The notes beneath the pieces are model-generated. The model was not told the origin of the DNA. It did not search any database and saw only the letters and a list, made by a program, of their open reading frames with translations. Made by a program: the position numbers and the translations under genes. 64,000 nucleotides of DNA from Candidatus Woesearchaeota archaeon (GTDB lineage: Archaea; Nanobdellota; Nanobdellia; Woesearchaeales; GW2011-AR4): the NCBI GenBank assembly GCA_016185945.1, contig JACPMR010000006.1, positions 26,423 through 90,422 of the forward strand, in the 5' to 3' direction. This document shows positions 48,425 to 56,773 of the stretch, piece by piece. Each line of letters opens with the position of its first letter. The first letter of the stretch is position 1.

Positions 48425-48928
48425 TTATTCCTTGCAGCAATCTATGATTTTTTTAACGATTAAAGAGAATTTATGCATCAAACTTGAGTTATTATTAGGT
48501 TCTTGAATATTATTTTCCAATTCTTTTGTTTCAATCATCTTCATGTTTATTGCGAAAAATAATGAATATAACTCGAAGGCAGATTTGAAATATATGTTTG
48601 CTTCCTTCTCGTTATTTTTTGCAAGTTCTTTTGTCCCTACTTCAATCAATCTCATGCTTGCTGCAAGCAAATGCTTGCTTATGCACCATTCTTCCCCTTG
48701 GGGGTTCGTGACAATTTTTCCCAATAAAGTCTTTCTCAAGTTCCTTACAGAATTAAGCATTTCCAGGTATTTCTGGTTGTTAGTTTTCATTGCAGTAAAA
48801 TAAAAGTGCTCTTCTAGGCTTATAAGATTCATTAAAGCGATGCTTAAATCCTCGTCTCTGGATAAGTCAATTTCTCCTTTTTTCATATCTTCTATTTTCC
48901 TTATCCAGCCTTTTACATCATCTTCCAT
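48425..48928 (-). CDS. Helical protein of unknown function, coupled to a membrane protein gene
   Basis: About 167 residues, helical, with MEDDVKGWIRKIEDMKKGEI at the N-terminus, LSIALMNLISLEEHFYFTA, RNLRKTLLGKIVTNPQGEEWC, a KHLLAASMRLIEVG helix and C-terminal CC. The start at 48928 lies 1 nt after the upstream stop (TGA-a-ATG), so it is translationally coupled; a start at 48967 would overlap by 38 nt. I do not recognise the family. It is the last gene of the Cys-rich membrane cluster. Confidence 0.6.
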   Translation of the reverse strand: MEDDVKGWIRKIEDMKKGEIDLSRDEDLSIALMNLISLEEHFYFTAMKTNNQKYLEMLNSVRNLRKTLLGKIVTNPQGEEWCISKHLLAASMRLIEVGTKELAKNNEKEANIYFKSAFELYSLFFAINMKMIETKELENNIQEPNNNSSLMHKFSLIVKKIIDCCKE

Positions 48929-48929
48929 T

Positions 48930-49463
48930 TCATTTGAAAATAAAATAAATTCCAACTCCTGATACAAGCAAAAACAGCAATGTTATTGCAACCCCCTGAA
49001 ACGGAAATAAAACCTTGCCTTTTGCTTTCTTTATTGTTATATGAATCCAATAAGCAATTAATGTGATTATTCCCCCTAATATGCTGCCAAACAGCATTTT
49101 GTCAATCCAATAAACTCTGTTCAGGATTGAGCCGGATTGCCCAAAAAGCAATAATGGCAAATAAATGGCATCGTTTTGAATGTAAAAGATTGGGATAATC
49201 GTCAGCAAAAATGACGCTAAAACAATTACTGGTAGCTGGAATTTAAAGTATTGTTTCTTTACTTTCAACCCAATCCACAAGCCAGTTGAGATGCCAAAAG
49301 CGCCTATAAGCAATCCTATTATGCTTGTGTCCATGCCATAATATTTCGCTGAGATTGCAGCAGCTCCAACTGCGGCAGTGCACAATGGGCAATGTGCATG
49401 AACTGCAGGAATAATTAATATTAACAAAACAATAAATAAAATAAAAATAAATTTTTTATTCAT
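48930..49463 (-). CDS. Membrane protein with HCPLC motif
   Basis: A 177-residue protein with a signal-like first helix, then HAHCPLCTAAVGAAAISAKYYGM (Cys25, Cys28) just outside the membrane and about four more TM helices. The HxHCPLC motif could bind a metal or form a redox disulfide. GLLIGAFGISTGLWIGLKVKK is the second helix. Its start overlaps the stop of the preceding gene (ATGA). I do not recognise a named family; CPLC-type membrane proteins of this sort occur in DPANN and related archaea. Confidence 0.6.
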   Translation of the reverse strand: MNKKFIFILFIVLLILIIPAVHAHCPLCTAAVGAAAISAKYYGMDTSIIGLLIGAFGISTGLWIGLKVKKQYFKFQLPVIVLASFLLTIIPIFYIQNDAIYLPLLLFGQSGSILNRVYWIDKMLFGSILGGIITLIAYWIHITIKKAKGKVLFPFQGVAITLLFLLVSGVGIYFIFK

Positions 49464-49723
49464 CAGCAGCCACCTACCATGTTGGGCGATTGTTTGTTAT
49501 TTTGCTGAAATCTAGCCGGCATTATTCCATGATGCTCGTACTGCATCTTTTCATCCTCTGTCCAGCTGCTTGTATCAATAACATCGCTGTTGATTGCATT
49601 TGCAGTTATTTGGTTTTTTATAGAACTAATCTGGAATGATTGAAATACAGAAATCAATAAAACCAATACAACAATTCCAGCTAATAAATAACCCTTTACT
49701 TTATTTTTATTTTCAGTTTCCAT
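49463..49723 (-). CDS. Small single-TM protein with C-terminal Cys
   Basis: An 86-residue protein: cytoplasmic KNKVK, one TM (GYLLAGIVVLVLLISVF), then an extracellular tail with SWTEDEKMQYEHHGIMPARFQ and the final MVGGC. The WTEDEKMxYEHHGIMPARF part is likely a conserved short motif with two His and one Met; with the end Cys it may bind metal. Overlaps the CPLC gene by 1 nt. First gene of a three-gene unit. Confidence 0.6.
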   Translation of the reverse strand: METENKNKVKGYLLAGIVVLVLLISVFQSFQISSIKNQITANAINSDVIDTSSWTEDEKMQYEHHGIMPARFQQNNKQSPNMVGGC

Positions 49724-49747
49724 TCTCTACACCTCTGAATTTATTAA

Positions 49748-49832
49748 GAGGTTCCGAAAGCTCTAAAATTCTTGAATTTTCGGCTCCCGAAAATCTTTGA
49801 TTTTCGTGGAATCATTGATTTTCGATAACCCT
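49748..49832. repeat. CGAAAATC/GATTTTCG palindrome cluster
   Basis: Three hairpins in 85 nt between two minus-strand genes: CCGAAA...TTCGG with AAATTCttGAATTT inside, then CTCCCGAAAATC-ttt-GATTTTCG, and ATTGATTTTCGATAA. The words GGCTCCCGAAAATC and GATTTTCGATA recur inside the enlarged structured element at 50577-50690 and in the insert at 29405-29495. Confidence 0.6.
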
Positions 49833-50438
49833 ATATTTATTCGAAGCTAAATTGATGTAATTCAGTTCAATGCCTTTTCCCTTAAGTATCGCTGCCTTTT
49901 TTGCAATCGCATCCGGAAAAAACAAGGTTTTCCATTTGCCCAGCTCTTCCAATATCTCGTCATTAGTAAATTCATCTCCATGATTCTTTATGAGATATTT
50001 TGCAAGCCCCCTCATTGCATAGCTGTGGTTGCATCCGCAAGCCGGCTTTCCGTTGCTGAAGATTATCGATTCAACACCGCAGCAGTACTCACAGCTAATC
50101 TGGCTCGCAATTGAAATGTATCTTTCAATCTCCTTGCCATTTAAGTTAATCTGCTCGTCCAGAGTGCCTAATCTCTTTATTGTTGCATCTGCTTTTTGTT
50201 GGTTTGATGCAGAAACATCATCATAACTCACTCCAAGCTCCTTTCCGTATAACCTTGGAATGCCTTTTGGAATAACATCTATGCCGGAAAATGCGCTTTG
50301 TGCTGTTATTTGGTTATTTTGGTTATTTGAAGTTGATGTCTTTTTTATGCCCTTCAATTGGCTTATCTGGTAAGCATTAAAGCCCATAACCAATACAACC
50401 AAAATTAATAACCCATAAAGTAATTTGTCAGTCCGCAT
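49812..50438 (-). CDS. Anchored protein with CxxCC...CGC motif (PCYCGC-like)
   Basis: A 208-residue protein. One N-terminal TM (KLLYGLLILVVLVMGFNAY), a Ser/Asn/Gln linker, then a helical domain with ISCEYCCGVESIIF (Cys116, 119, 120) and KPACGCNHSYAM (Cys134, 136) that resembles the PCYCGC-motif family, thought to bind metals or act in redox on the outer face. GGTGAAAAC lies before the ATG. It is separated from the small TM gene by the palindrome cluster, probably still one transcription unit. Confidence 0.7.
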   Translation of the reverse strand: MRTDKLLYGLLILVVLVMGFNAYQISQLKGIKKTSTSNNQNNQITAQSAFSGIDVIPKGIPRLYGKELGVSYDDVSASNQQKADATIKRLGTLDEQINLNGKEIERYISIASQISCEYCCGVESIIFSNGKPACGCNHSYAMRGLAKYLIKNHGDEFTNDEILEELGKWKTLFFPDAIAKKAAILKGKGIELNYINLASNKYRVIENQ

Positions 50439-50543
50439 GTTTTCACCTTAAAATTTTAATAAGAGAATAAGTTTTTGAAACGCCTTTTTAAAGTAATGAT
50501 GAAACTAGTTTCAAAATTAGTTTACATCCATTAAAGAATAAAC

Positions 50544-50795
50544 AATTCAATCCCGAGAGCGTCCTTTGGAAGCATAGTGAATAAGGTATCGAAAATGCTC
50601 CGAATTTTCGGAACTCCCGAAAATCCCCGACTTGTGAGCGAGTTCGCTTCGAACGAAGCTCACTCGCATGCCACGGATTTTCGATAGAGACCTGCTTTTG
50701 CTGTCGCACTCTTAAGTTAAGAGTTATAGTGCAGCTTTCCTGAGCTGGGTTCCCATTAATGCCTGCAGATGATGGGAAGCGACGTTTTTGAATTA
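50544..50795 (+). repeat. GCGAC-family structured element, tail I, with a 100-nt palindromic insert
   Basis: AATTCAATCCCGAGAGCGTCC (first 20: AATTCAATCCCGAGAGCGTC) and ACCTGCTTTTGC (50689-50703) are the two ends of the 5' module. In the 3' arm, where UAA should be, about 110 nt are inserted: TATCGAAAAT...ATTTTCGATA enclosing CTCCCGAAAATC and GTGAGCGAGTTCGC-ttc-GAACGAAGCTCAC. Tail I is intact: GCACTCTTAA...TTATAGTGC (50706-50732), CCTGAGCT-GGGTT-CCCAT...ATGGG-A-AGC (50739-50780), GACGTTTTTGAATT. This copy runs opposite to both flanking genes. Confidence 0.78.
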
Positions 50796-50835
50796 TTTAT
50801 ATTTATTGTTTTGATTTAATTTTTATCCAATTCCT

Positions 50836-51342
50836 TCACTTCAATACAATTATATTTGTCATGCCCCTTCTTTTTCTTTCCAGAATGTCTTTAGACTCTA
50901 ATTTGTCTAATATCCTTGTAACTTTAACTTTGCTGAATCCTGTCTCTTTCATCAAATCGCTTTGGTAAGCAGAGCCTTCTTTGCTTTTTATTACATTATA
51001 TATTTTCTTCTCTTCGTCACTGAGCTTTGAAGTATCGATTTCCTTAAAATCTTTTTTTAGCTCTTTAGTTGATAGTTTATAGAAAAATGACAAATAAGCC
51101 CCAGTCCCAAATATCAAGGCTGCAATTCCATATGCTGCTGTAATCATCCAGGACACATTTGCCCAGAAACTATTGGTTTTATGCACAGGGCATTCATTCA
51201 TGTTAAGCTGATTTTCATGGAATTTCTCGCACAAAAAAGCAGATTGTTCGTCAACTTGTACTTTGATTATAGTTAAAAATACGAACAAAATAACAGAAAA
51301 TCCCATTAGCAGATATCCAATATTCTTTGTGTTTTGTGTCAT
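50836..51342 (-). CDS. Membrane-anchored winged-helix regulator
   Basis: A 168-residue protein: TM1 about 9-27, an outside loop of 34 residues with Cys38 and Cys51 (ECPVHK), TM2 about 62-86, then a cytoplasmic MarR/DUF7343-like winged helix at 108-168 (DEEKKIYNVIKSKEGSAYQSDLMKETGF, recognition helix SKVKVTRILDKLE, wing ERKRRGMTNIIVL). The outside Cys pair may sense redox state or metal, signalling to DNA through the membrane. It is adjacent to the Cys-rich membrane cluster, which it may control. Confidence 0.82.
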   Translation of the reverse strand: MTQNTKNIGYLLMGFSVILFVFLTIIKVQVDEQSAFLCEKFHENQLNMNECPVHKTNSFWANVSWMITAAYGIAALIFGTGAYLSFFYKLSTKELKKDFKEIDTSKLSDEEKKIYNVIKSKEGSAYQSDLMKETGFSKVKVTRILDKLESKDILERKRRGMTNIIVLK

Positions 51343-51470
51343 TAGCTAATCGTATTAAAGAAAATATAGAAGTTAATTTAAATATATCGTTCTAAAATTA
51401 GTGAAATCAATTAAAATGATGCATTTATATAAAAACATTTAATAAGATAAAAATTATTTGAGGTGAGTAC

Positions 51471-53015
51471 ATGGCAGAGTTATTAATTGCGTTACTTCCG
51501 TTCATCCTATTATTTGCTTTAATTGTGCTTCTTAAGATGCCCGCCATAACAGCAATGCCATTAACTTATCTTTTATCCGCAATTATAGGCGTTGTTTATT
51601 GGAAAATAAATATAGCTATCATAGCCGCTGCTTCAATAAAAGGGCTTATTATTGCATTGGACATCTTTCTTATTGTAGTTGGAGCGATATTTTTGCTTGA
51701 AGTTTTAAGGCAAGCAAAATTTATTCAAATAATTGATAATTTATTAAAGCATATTTCCCATGATAGGAGAATACATATCATAATAGTAGCGTGGTCATTT
51801 GGCGCATTTATAGAAGGTGCTGCAGGATTTGGTAGCCCTGCTGCATTGGCTGCTCCTTTGTTAGTCGGATTGGGTGTCCCAGCCTTGTCTGCAGTTATCG
51901 TCTCACTAATAGCTAACTCTACTCCAGTAAGCTTTGGAGCAATAGGCACACCACTAATTATAGGCCTGGGCACCATAACCACTGACATAAAAGAAATAAC
52001 AATTTATACTGCAGTAGTTCATTCTATAATCGGATTGTTCATGCCGTTATTAATTTCTTGTATTTCGACAAAATTGGGCAAAGAGAAATCTTTTAGAAAT
52101 GGTCTAGAGATATGGCCATTTGCCTTATTTGCAGGTGCGTGTTTTGTTTTGCCATATTTAGCATTTGCCATATTTCTTGGACCGGAGTTTCCTTCGATTT
52201 TAGGCGGGCTAATTGGCTTTATTTTGCTTATTGCTGGAGCAAAAAAGGGATTTTTTATACAAAAAAAGTTTAGACTTAATAAAGTAAGACTTGACAAAAC
52301 AAAAGCTATGCATGCTCTGGCACCTTATTTCCTTGTAGCTGTAATATTGGTTTTATCAAGAATCAGAAATGTAAATTCTATATTGAAGAGGGTAGATATA
52401 GGGATTAGTAACCTATTTAACACAGGAATAAGCCAATCATTTTATCCTTTAGTGTCTCCTGGAATAATTTTTTTAATTGTGTCTCTGATTGCCCTATTTT
52501 TCATAAAACTTCCAAAAGAATCTGTTAAGAATGCTATTAAGAACACTGCTGTAAAAAGTGGTTATACATTTATCGCTTTATCATTTACTGTCGCTTTGGT
52601 GCAGATATTCATATCTTCTGGCTATAATAGCTCTGGACTTCCGAGCATACCTATAGTTATTGCAAAAGGTATAGTCTCCTTAACTGGCAATGCATTTGTT
52701 GTTATTTCACCATTAATAGGAATTTTCGGTGCTTTTATAGGAGGAAGCAATACAGTATCTAATTTATTGTTTGGTGCTTTTCAACAGCAAACTGCATTTA
52801 CGCTGGGATTGCCTCAAAGTATTATTTTGGCATTGCAGAACGTAGGTGGTGCAGCGGGCAATATGATAGCTATCAACAATATAATAGCTGCCTCTGCCAT
52901 TGTTGGATTAAAAGGAGAAGAAGGGGCAATAATCAAAAACAATATTGTGCCTGCTTTGCTTTATGGATTGATAGCAGGGATTATTGGCTTTGTTCTGATA
53001 AAAGCTGTAGTATAA
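51471..53015 (+). CDS. lctP: L-lactate permease (LctP family)
   Basis: A 514-residue transporter with about 13 TM segments. Family hallmarks: SFGAFIEGAAGFGSPAALAAP and VGLGVPALSAVIVSLIANSTPVSFGAIGTPLI, and near the end SPLIGIFGAFIGGSNTVSN with LQNVGGAAGNMI. It imports or exports lactate with protons. GAGGTGAG lies 3-10 nt before the ATG. With the following D-2-hydroxyacid dehydrogenase, it suggests lactate production and exchange in a fermentative metabolism. Confidence 0.95.
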   Translation: MAELLIALLPFILLFALIVLLKMPAITAMPLTYLLSAIIGVVYWKINIAIIAAASIKGLIIALDIFLIVVGAIFLLEVLRQAKFIQIIDNLLKHISHDRRIHIIIVAWSFGAFIEGAAGFGSPAALAAPLLVGLGVPALSAVIVSLIANSTPVSFGAIGTPLIIGLGTITTDIKEITIYTAVVHSIIGLFMPLLISCISTKLGKEKSFRNGLEIWPFALFAGACFVLPYLAFAIFLGPEFPSILGGLIGFILLIAGAKKGFFIQKKFRLNKVRLDKTKAMHALAPYFLVAVILVLSRIRNVNSILKRVDIGISNLFNTGISQSFYPLVSPGIIFLIVSLIALFFIKLPKESVKNAIKNTAVKSGYTFIALSFTVALVQIFISSGYNSSGLPSIPIVIAKGIVSLTGNAFVVISPLIGIFGAFIGGSNTVSNLLFGAFQQQTAFTLGLPQSIILALQNVGGAAGNMIAINNIIAASAIVGLKGEEGAIIKNNIVPALLYGLIAGIIGFVLIKAVV

Positions 53016-53153
53016 CGAAATAATAGAAGAAAAGGCTGTATAGCAGCATAGAGACAGAGCGCTCTTGATTCTTTTACCGACTTAAAGGCTAAATTGTACT
53101 AACCACATTCTTAGATAGAAAACTATATATATAAAATAACAAATAAAAACAGC

Positions 53154-54170
53154 ATGCCCAAAAAACCGTTCAAAATCGCCTTCTTCGAGCTTGAGCAATG
53201 GGAAAGGGATTATTTTCAGAAAAATTTGAAGAATTGGAATATGCAGTTCATTGACAGCCATCTAAATGAAAACAACACAAATCAGATAAAGGAAACTGAT
53301 GCAGTTGGTGTGTTTATTTATTCTGTTATCAATAGAAAAGTGCTTGACAACCTCCCAAACCTTAGACTTATAGTTACTTTATCAACCGGCTTTGACCATA
53401 TTGACTTAAAGGAATGCAGAAGAAGAAAAATAATTGTGTGTAATGTGCCCCATTATGGCGAAAACACAGTTGCAGAGCATACCTTTGCCTTGATTCTTAA
53501 CCTGACAAGGATGATACATAAGGCATATGAAAGAACGATAAGGGGAGATTTCTCAATTGAGGGATTGAGGGGCATTGACTTGCAGGGCAAAAAAATCGGA
53601 GTTATAGGCACAGGAAGCATCGGGCAGCATGTCATAAGAATTGCAAAGGGCTTTGAGATGGAAGTAATTGCTTTTGATAAATTCAAAAATCAAAAAATGA
53701 CAAAAAAACTTGGCTTCAAGTATGTAAGTTTTGATAATTTATTGAAGAACTCTGATATCATAACTTTGCACGTTCCTTACAACAAAGAAACGCATCATTT
53801 GATTGACAGAAAAGCAGTTGCTAAAATGAAGAAAGGGGTTATCTTAATCAACACAGCAAGAGGCGGCATTATAGAAACAACTGCTTTACTGGAAGGGTTG
53901 CAAGCTGGCAAAGTTGGCGGTGCAGGGCTTGATGTTCTGGAAGGAGAATGTTTTATCAAAGAAGAAAAACAGATACTTTCCAAACACTTCTTAAAAGAAT
54001 GCGACTTAAAAACAGTGCTTCAGGACCACTTATTACTAAAACAACCTAATGTCATAATCACCCCCCATAATGCCTTCAACAGCTGGGAAGCACTGCACAG
54101 GATTCTTGACACTACAATATTGAACATCAATTTTTTCTTGAAGAAAAAGCCAGTTAATGTAGTGAAATGA
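53154..54170 (+). CDS. D-2-hydroxyacid dehydrogenase, D-lactate dehydrogenase-like
   Basis: A 338-residue NAD-dependent enzyme. The dinucleotide motif GVIGTGSIGQHVIRIA, VTLSTGFDHIDL (substrate domain), NTARGGIIET with the catalytic Arg, VLEGE with the Glu, and ITPHNAFNSWEA with the catalytic His fit the D-LDH family. D-lactate is the likely product, although hydroxypyruvate or other 2-oxoacids cannot be excluded. A TATATATATAAAA box upstream gives it its own promoter 138 nt after lctP; the gap holds nothing else I can identify. Confidence 0.9.
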   Translation: MPKKPFKIAFFELEQWERDYFQKNLKNWNMQFIDSHLNENNTNQIKETDAVGVFIYSVINRKVLDNLPNLRLIVTLSTGFDHIDLKECRRRKIIVCNVPHYGENTVAEHTFALILNLTRMIHKAYERTIRGDFSIEGLRGIDLQGKKIGVIGTGSIGQHVIRIAKGFEMEVIAFDKFKNQKMTKKLGFKYVSFDNLLKNSDIITLHVPYNKETHHLIDRKAVAKMKKGVILINTARGGIIETTALLEGLQAGKVGGAGLDVLEGECFIKEEKQILSKHFLKECDLKTVLQDHLLLKQPNVIITPHNAFNSWEALHRILDTTILNINFFLKKKPVNVVK

Positions 54171-54194
54171 TGTTATTAAAAATTTATTTTAAAA

Positions 54195-54416
54195 AACAAT
54201 CCGAGACATGGAAAGCGAGCCTGCGACATGCGTGCGAGCTTGTGAGCACGCTCACAAGCAACAGCTTTCCTCGCAGGCAGGTCCCATGCGCTTCTAGACA
54301 GCGAAATGGGTGCCCCTCCTATATCTGATTGCACTATAATGCAAATATTTCAAGTGCATCAGCAAAAGCGGTTTACTTTCTTCACCTGTGAAAGCCAAAA
54401 GTCGCTCTCGTGTTGT
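54195..54416 (-). repeat. GCGAC-family structured element with variant tail I
   Basis: On the minus strand: CACGAGAGCGACTTTTGGCT starts the 5' module, closed by AAGAAAGTAAACCGCTTTTGC (last 20 nt of it). The loop hairpin GGCTTTCACAGGTGAAG is the same as in the 28085 copy. Then TGCACTT...TATAGTGCA (tail I first hairpin) and GGCA-CCCAT...ATGGG-ACC-TGCC, a changed version of the second hairpin. A long GC-rich palindrome follows, including CTTGTGAGCGTGCTCACAAG, a perfect dyad, with ACATGCG words. It lies 30 nt 3' of lgt on the same strand. Confidence 0.75.
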
Positions 54417-54446
54417 TTTTGATTTTTATTTTTCTCTTGTTTAAAT

Positions 54447-55247
54447 TTAATGTGTTATTGTATCCTTTTTCTTCAACCTAAACAACATATAAATCCCCAG
54501 CAAAAACAATGGAAAACTAAGTAATTGTCCCATTGTGAAATAATTGAACAAAAATCCAATCTGCTCGTCCGGCTGCCTGAAAAACTCAACAATTGTCCTG
54601 AACAAACCATATAAAGTTACAAAACTCCAGAAGAGAAAGCCCTTTGGCAGCTTCTTGCCCTTCAAAACCCATAAAGCAGCAAATATAGCCAAATTCTTTA
54701 TTGAGGAATAAATCTGTGATGGATGTCTGCAACCGCTTGGCAAATTTTGTACAAACTGATTTTTGGAATAATCGATGCACCAAGGTACTTCTGTAATCCT
54801 GCCGTAAAGCTCTGCATTGATGAAATTGCCTATCCTGCCCAAAGCCAAGCCCGCTGCTATAGGCACAACTGCTATGTCTGCCAAATCGTAAAATTCTATT
54901 TTCTTCTTTTTGCAAAATAAGTATCCGGCAACTATTGCGCCTGTTAAGCCTCCATGAAAGCTTAAGCCGCCGTGCCAGATTGCAAATGCTTCAAGTGGAT
55001 TTTGGAGGTAAAACAGCGGATTGTAGACTATGACATAAATCAGTCTTGCGCCTAGAACAATCCCGATAATTTCGTACATCATAAAATCAGCAATATCGTC
55101 TTTTGTCAGATTTAATTGCTTTATTTTCGCCAAATATGAAATCAAGAAATAAGCAATAATGAATCCCAATGCATAAAAAAGCCCGTAGTATCTTATTTGC
55201 AAAGGTCCAAACTCAAGCAAAACCGGGTTTATGTTAGGGTAAAACAT
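54447..55247 (-). CDS. lgt: Prolipoprotein diacylglyceryl transferase (Lgt)
   Basis: A 266-residue seven-TM enzyme. GLSFHGGLTGAIVAGYLFCKK with the H-G-G motif, the Lgt signature LGRIGNFINAELYGRITEVPW, and HPSQIYSS with GLFRTIVEFFRQPDEQ are all bacterial-type Lgt landmarks. It moves diacylglycerol to a lipobox Cys in bacteria. The start at 55247 is 1 nt after the upstream stop. In an archaeon the lipid donor would differ (diether lipids), so the reaction here is an inference. Confidence 0.93.
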   Translation of the reverse strand: MFYPNINPVLLEFGPLQIRYYGLFYALGFIIAYFLISYLAKIKQLNLTKDDIADFMMYEIIGIVLGARLIYVIVYNPLFYLQNPLEAFAIWHGGLSFHGGLTGAIVAGYLFCKKKKIEFYDLADIAVVPIAAGLALGRIGNFINAELYGRITEVPWCIDYSKNQFVQNLPSGCRHPSQIYSSIKNLAIFAALWVLKGKKLPKGFLFWSFVTLYGLFRTIVEFFRQPDEQIGFLFNYFTMGQLLSFPLFLLGIYMLFRLKKKDTITH

Positions 55248-55248
55248 T

Positions 55249-56040
55249 TTATTTAATTTCTTTGGCAATAGTGTAGAAAGAAACTCTGTTTATTAATATT
55301 ATGAAATAAAAAACACCATCCAGCACAAGAATAGTTATTTGCTTGAAATACGAATAAGTGATTAGGTATGATGTGTAGTTTTTTGCCACAATCAGCCTTA
55401 GCAAATATCCGCTGCTATAAAGGAAAAGCCATAAAATCAGCAGGGACAAGATAATAACCAGAATTATTTCCCTGTAAGCCCTCATTTTTCTGAAAGTAAT
55501 GCTGAAGCCTTTTTTTAGCGAGTCTTTTATTGATTCGCCTTCATAAAACAAGGAATGGGCTATATTAGTTGTTACATACAAAAACAATACGTAAGGAGTT
55601 GCAAAAATAATAAAAACATAAGGCTGATAAGTAACTTTGATGTTGATTAAGACATAGTTAAGCGCCAGCATTATGGCAAAAAATATGCCTGCTATTATGA
55701 TATTTAATGAATAAAATTGTCCAACTCTGCCAAATGAAAATTCCGTCTTTTTAAACAAGGATTTTAGGTAATATAAAATGTTATATTTGAAAAAAGAATA
55801 CGCAAATAAGATTACTAAGTAATAAATCAAAGAAAAAACAATAAAGATAACAAATGATGCAATGGTTACAGGAATCGCAAGACTTTGTGATAGATATCCA
55901 AACAGATTTTGCAGCCCGAAAAAAGACACTAAAAATAAGACATCAAACAAAACCATCAATCCTGCACTGCTTGGATTGGTTTTTAGAAGATTAATGCTTT
56001 TAAAAAAAAGAAACTCTTTCTTGCTCTTTTTTTGCTTCAT
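55249..56040 (-). CDS. Six-TM membrane protein, unknown
   Basis: A 263-residue polytopic protein with a basic N-terminus (KQKKSKKEFLFFKSINLL) and about six TM helices. The central YEGESIKDSLKKGFSITFRKMRAYREII segment resembles DUF4013-like or GDPD-associated membrane domains (SLKKGF.I...), common upstream of lgt-like genes in some genomes. It is followed after 1 nt by lgt, so the two are translationally coupled; a link with lipid modification is possible but not shown. Confidence 0.65.
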   Translation of the reverse strand: MKQKKSKKEFLFFKSINLLKTNPSSAGLMVLFDVLFLVSFFGLQNLFGYLSQSLAIPVTIASFVIFIVFSLIYYLVILFAYSFFKYNILYYLKSLFKKTEFSFGRVGQFYSLNIIIAGIFFAIMLALNYVLINIKVTYQPYVFIIFATPYVLFLYVTTNIAHSLFYEGESIKDSLKKGFSITFRKMRAYREIILVIILSLLILWLFLYSSGYLLRLIVAKNYTSYLITYSYFKQITILVLDGVFYFIILINRVSFYTIAKEIK

Positions 56041-56074
56041 TTAGAAAATGATAATGTATTAGTATTTAAAGGTT

Positions 56075-56773
56075 TTATTTTTTGTATTTGTATTTTGTGA
56101 CTCTGATTAATTTGTCTTCTTTCTTGAGTTCTTCTAATCTTTTTTCTGCGATGCCAAGTAATTCTTTTAGAATATTTTTGGGGACATCAATTTTATAGTT
56201 TTCTTTTAGCTCTTCCAAAAAATCGTAGAGTAATATAGGAAAAGCAGCAATTCCAATTTTGGTTTGCTGGGAGGTTTCATCTATAATAACATTCCAATTT
56301 ATATTAAATTTTTTTATTAATTCTGCTGCATCGTCCCTGTCTCTTTCCCTTTCTGTGCAGGCTTTCATCATTAAGATATCTTCAGGGCTTGCGGTTTTTA
56401 CGATGAAATTCTTGAATTCGTGAATCTCTCTTGTTCTTTCAATGGTATTTTTATGAATCATAAATCCTATTACCTCATTTAAGAAAAGATCAAACCTTGT
56501 TTCTTTTCCTTCCATCATTACTGGCTTGCCTGTTCTATCTTCTCTAAATATTCCTTGGATGTTTCTCCTTTCATCAAATCCTGAATTGAAAAGTATCTTT
56601 TTGACAGCATCCAAATCATCTTTTTTAAAAAAAACTATATCCACATCTTTAGTTGCATTTTTCACTCCATAAAACATCATTGCAGATCCGCCTATTGCAA
56701 TGCATTCTACCTTATTTTTAAGCTGTTTTCCTATTATCTTAAAAAGTCCAATTTGTTCTTCTAGATTAATCAT
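56075..56773 (-). CDS. Nucleotidyltransferase-fold protein, AbiEii/DUF6036-like toxin candidate
   Basis: A 232-residue protein with a minimal nucleotidyltransferase site: IAIGGSAMMFYG (28-36) and DVDIVFF with Asp43/Asp45, then FDLFLNEVIG for the third acid, and a helical C-terminal part with DILMMKACTERERDRDDAAEL (the K..A....RDxxD motif of the AbiEii group). AbiEii toxins transfer nucleotides to tRNA. Its ATG overlaps the preceding gene's stop (ATGA), typical for toxin-antitoxin pairs. Confidence 0.82.
   Translation of the reverse strand: MINLEEQIGLFKIIGKQLKNKVECIAIGGSAMMFYGVKNATKDVDIVFFKKDDLDAVKKILFNSGFDERRNIQGIFREDRTGKPVMMEGKETRFDLFLNEVIGFMIHKNTIERTREIHEFKNFIVKTASPEDILMMKACTERERDRDDAAELIKKFNINWNVIIDETSQQTKIGIAAFPILLYDFLEELKENYKIDVPKNILKELLGIAEKRLEELKKEDKLIRVTKYKYKK

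Noticed and set aside
53016..53153. The gap between lctP and the dehydrogenase as another structured element
   Set aside because: It has GAGCGCTC and a few similar words, but neither the GAC/UAA module nor either tail can be folded; I see only a TATA-rich promoter.
8473..54416. The repeated intergenic elements as a CRISPR array or integron cassette sites
   Set aside because: Copies are kilobases apart, differ in length, are on both strands and have no regular spacers, cas genes or integrase. Structure changes in a compensated way, which CRISPR repeats and attC-like dyads of one array would not need.
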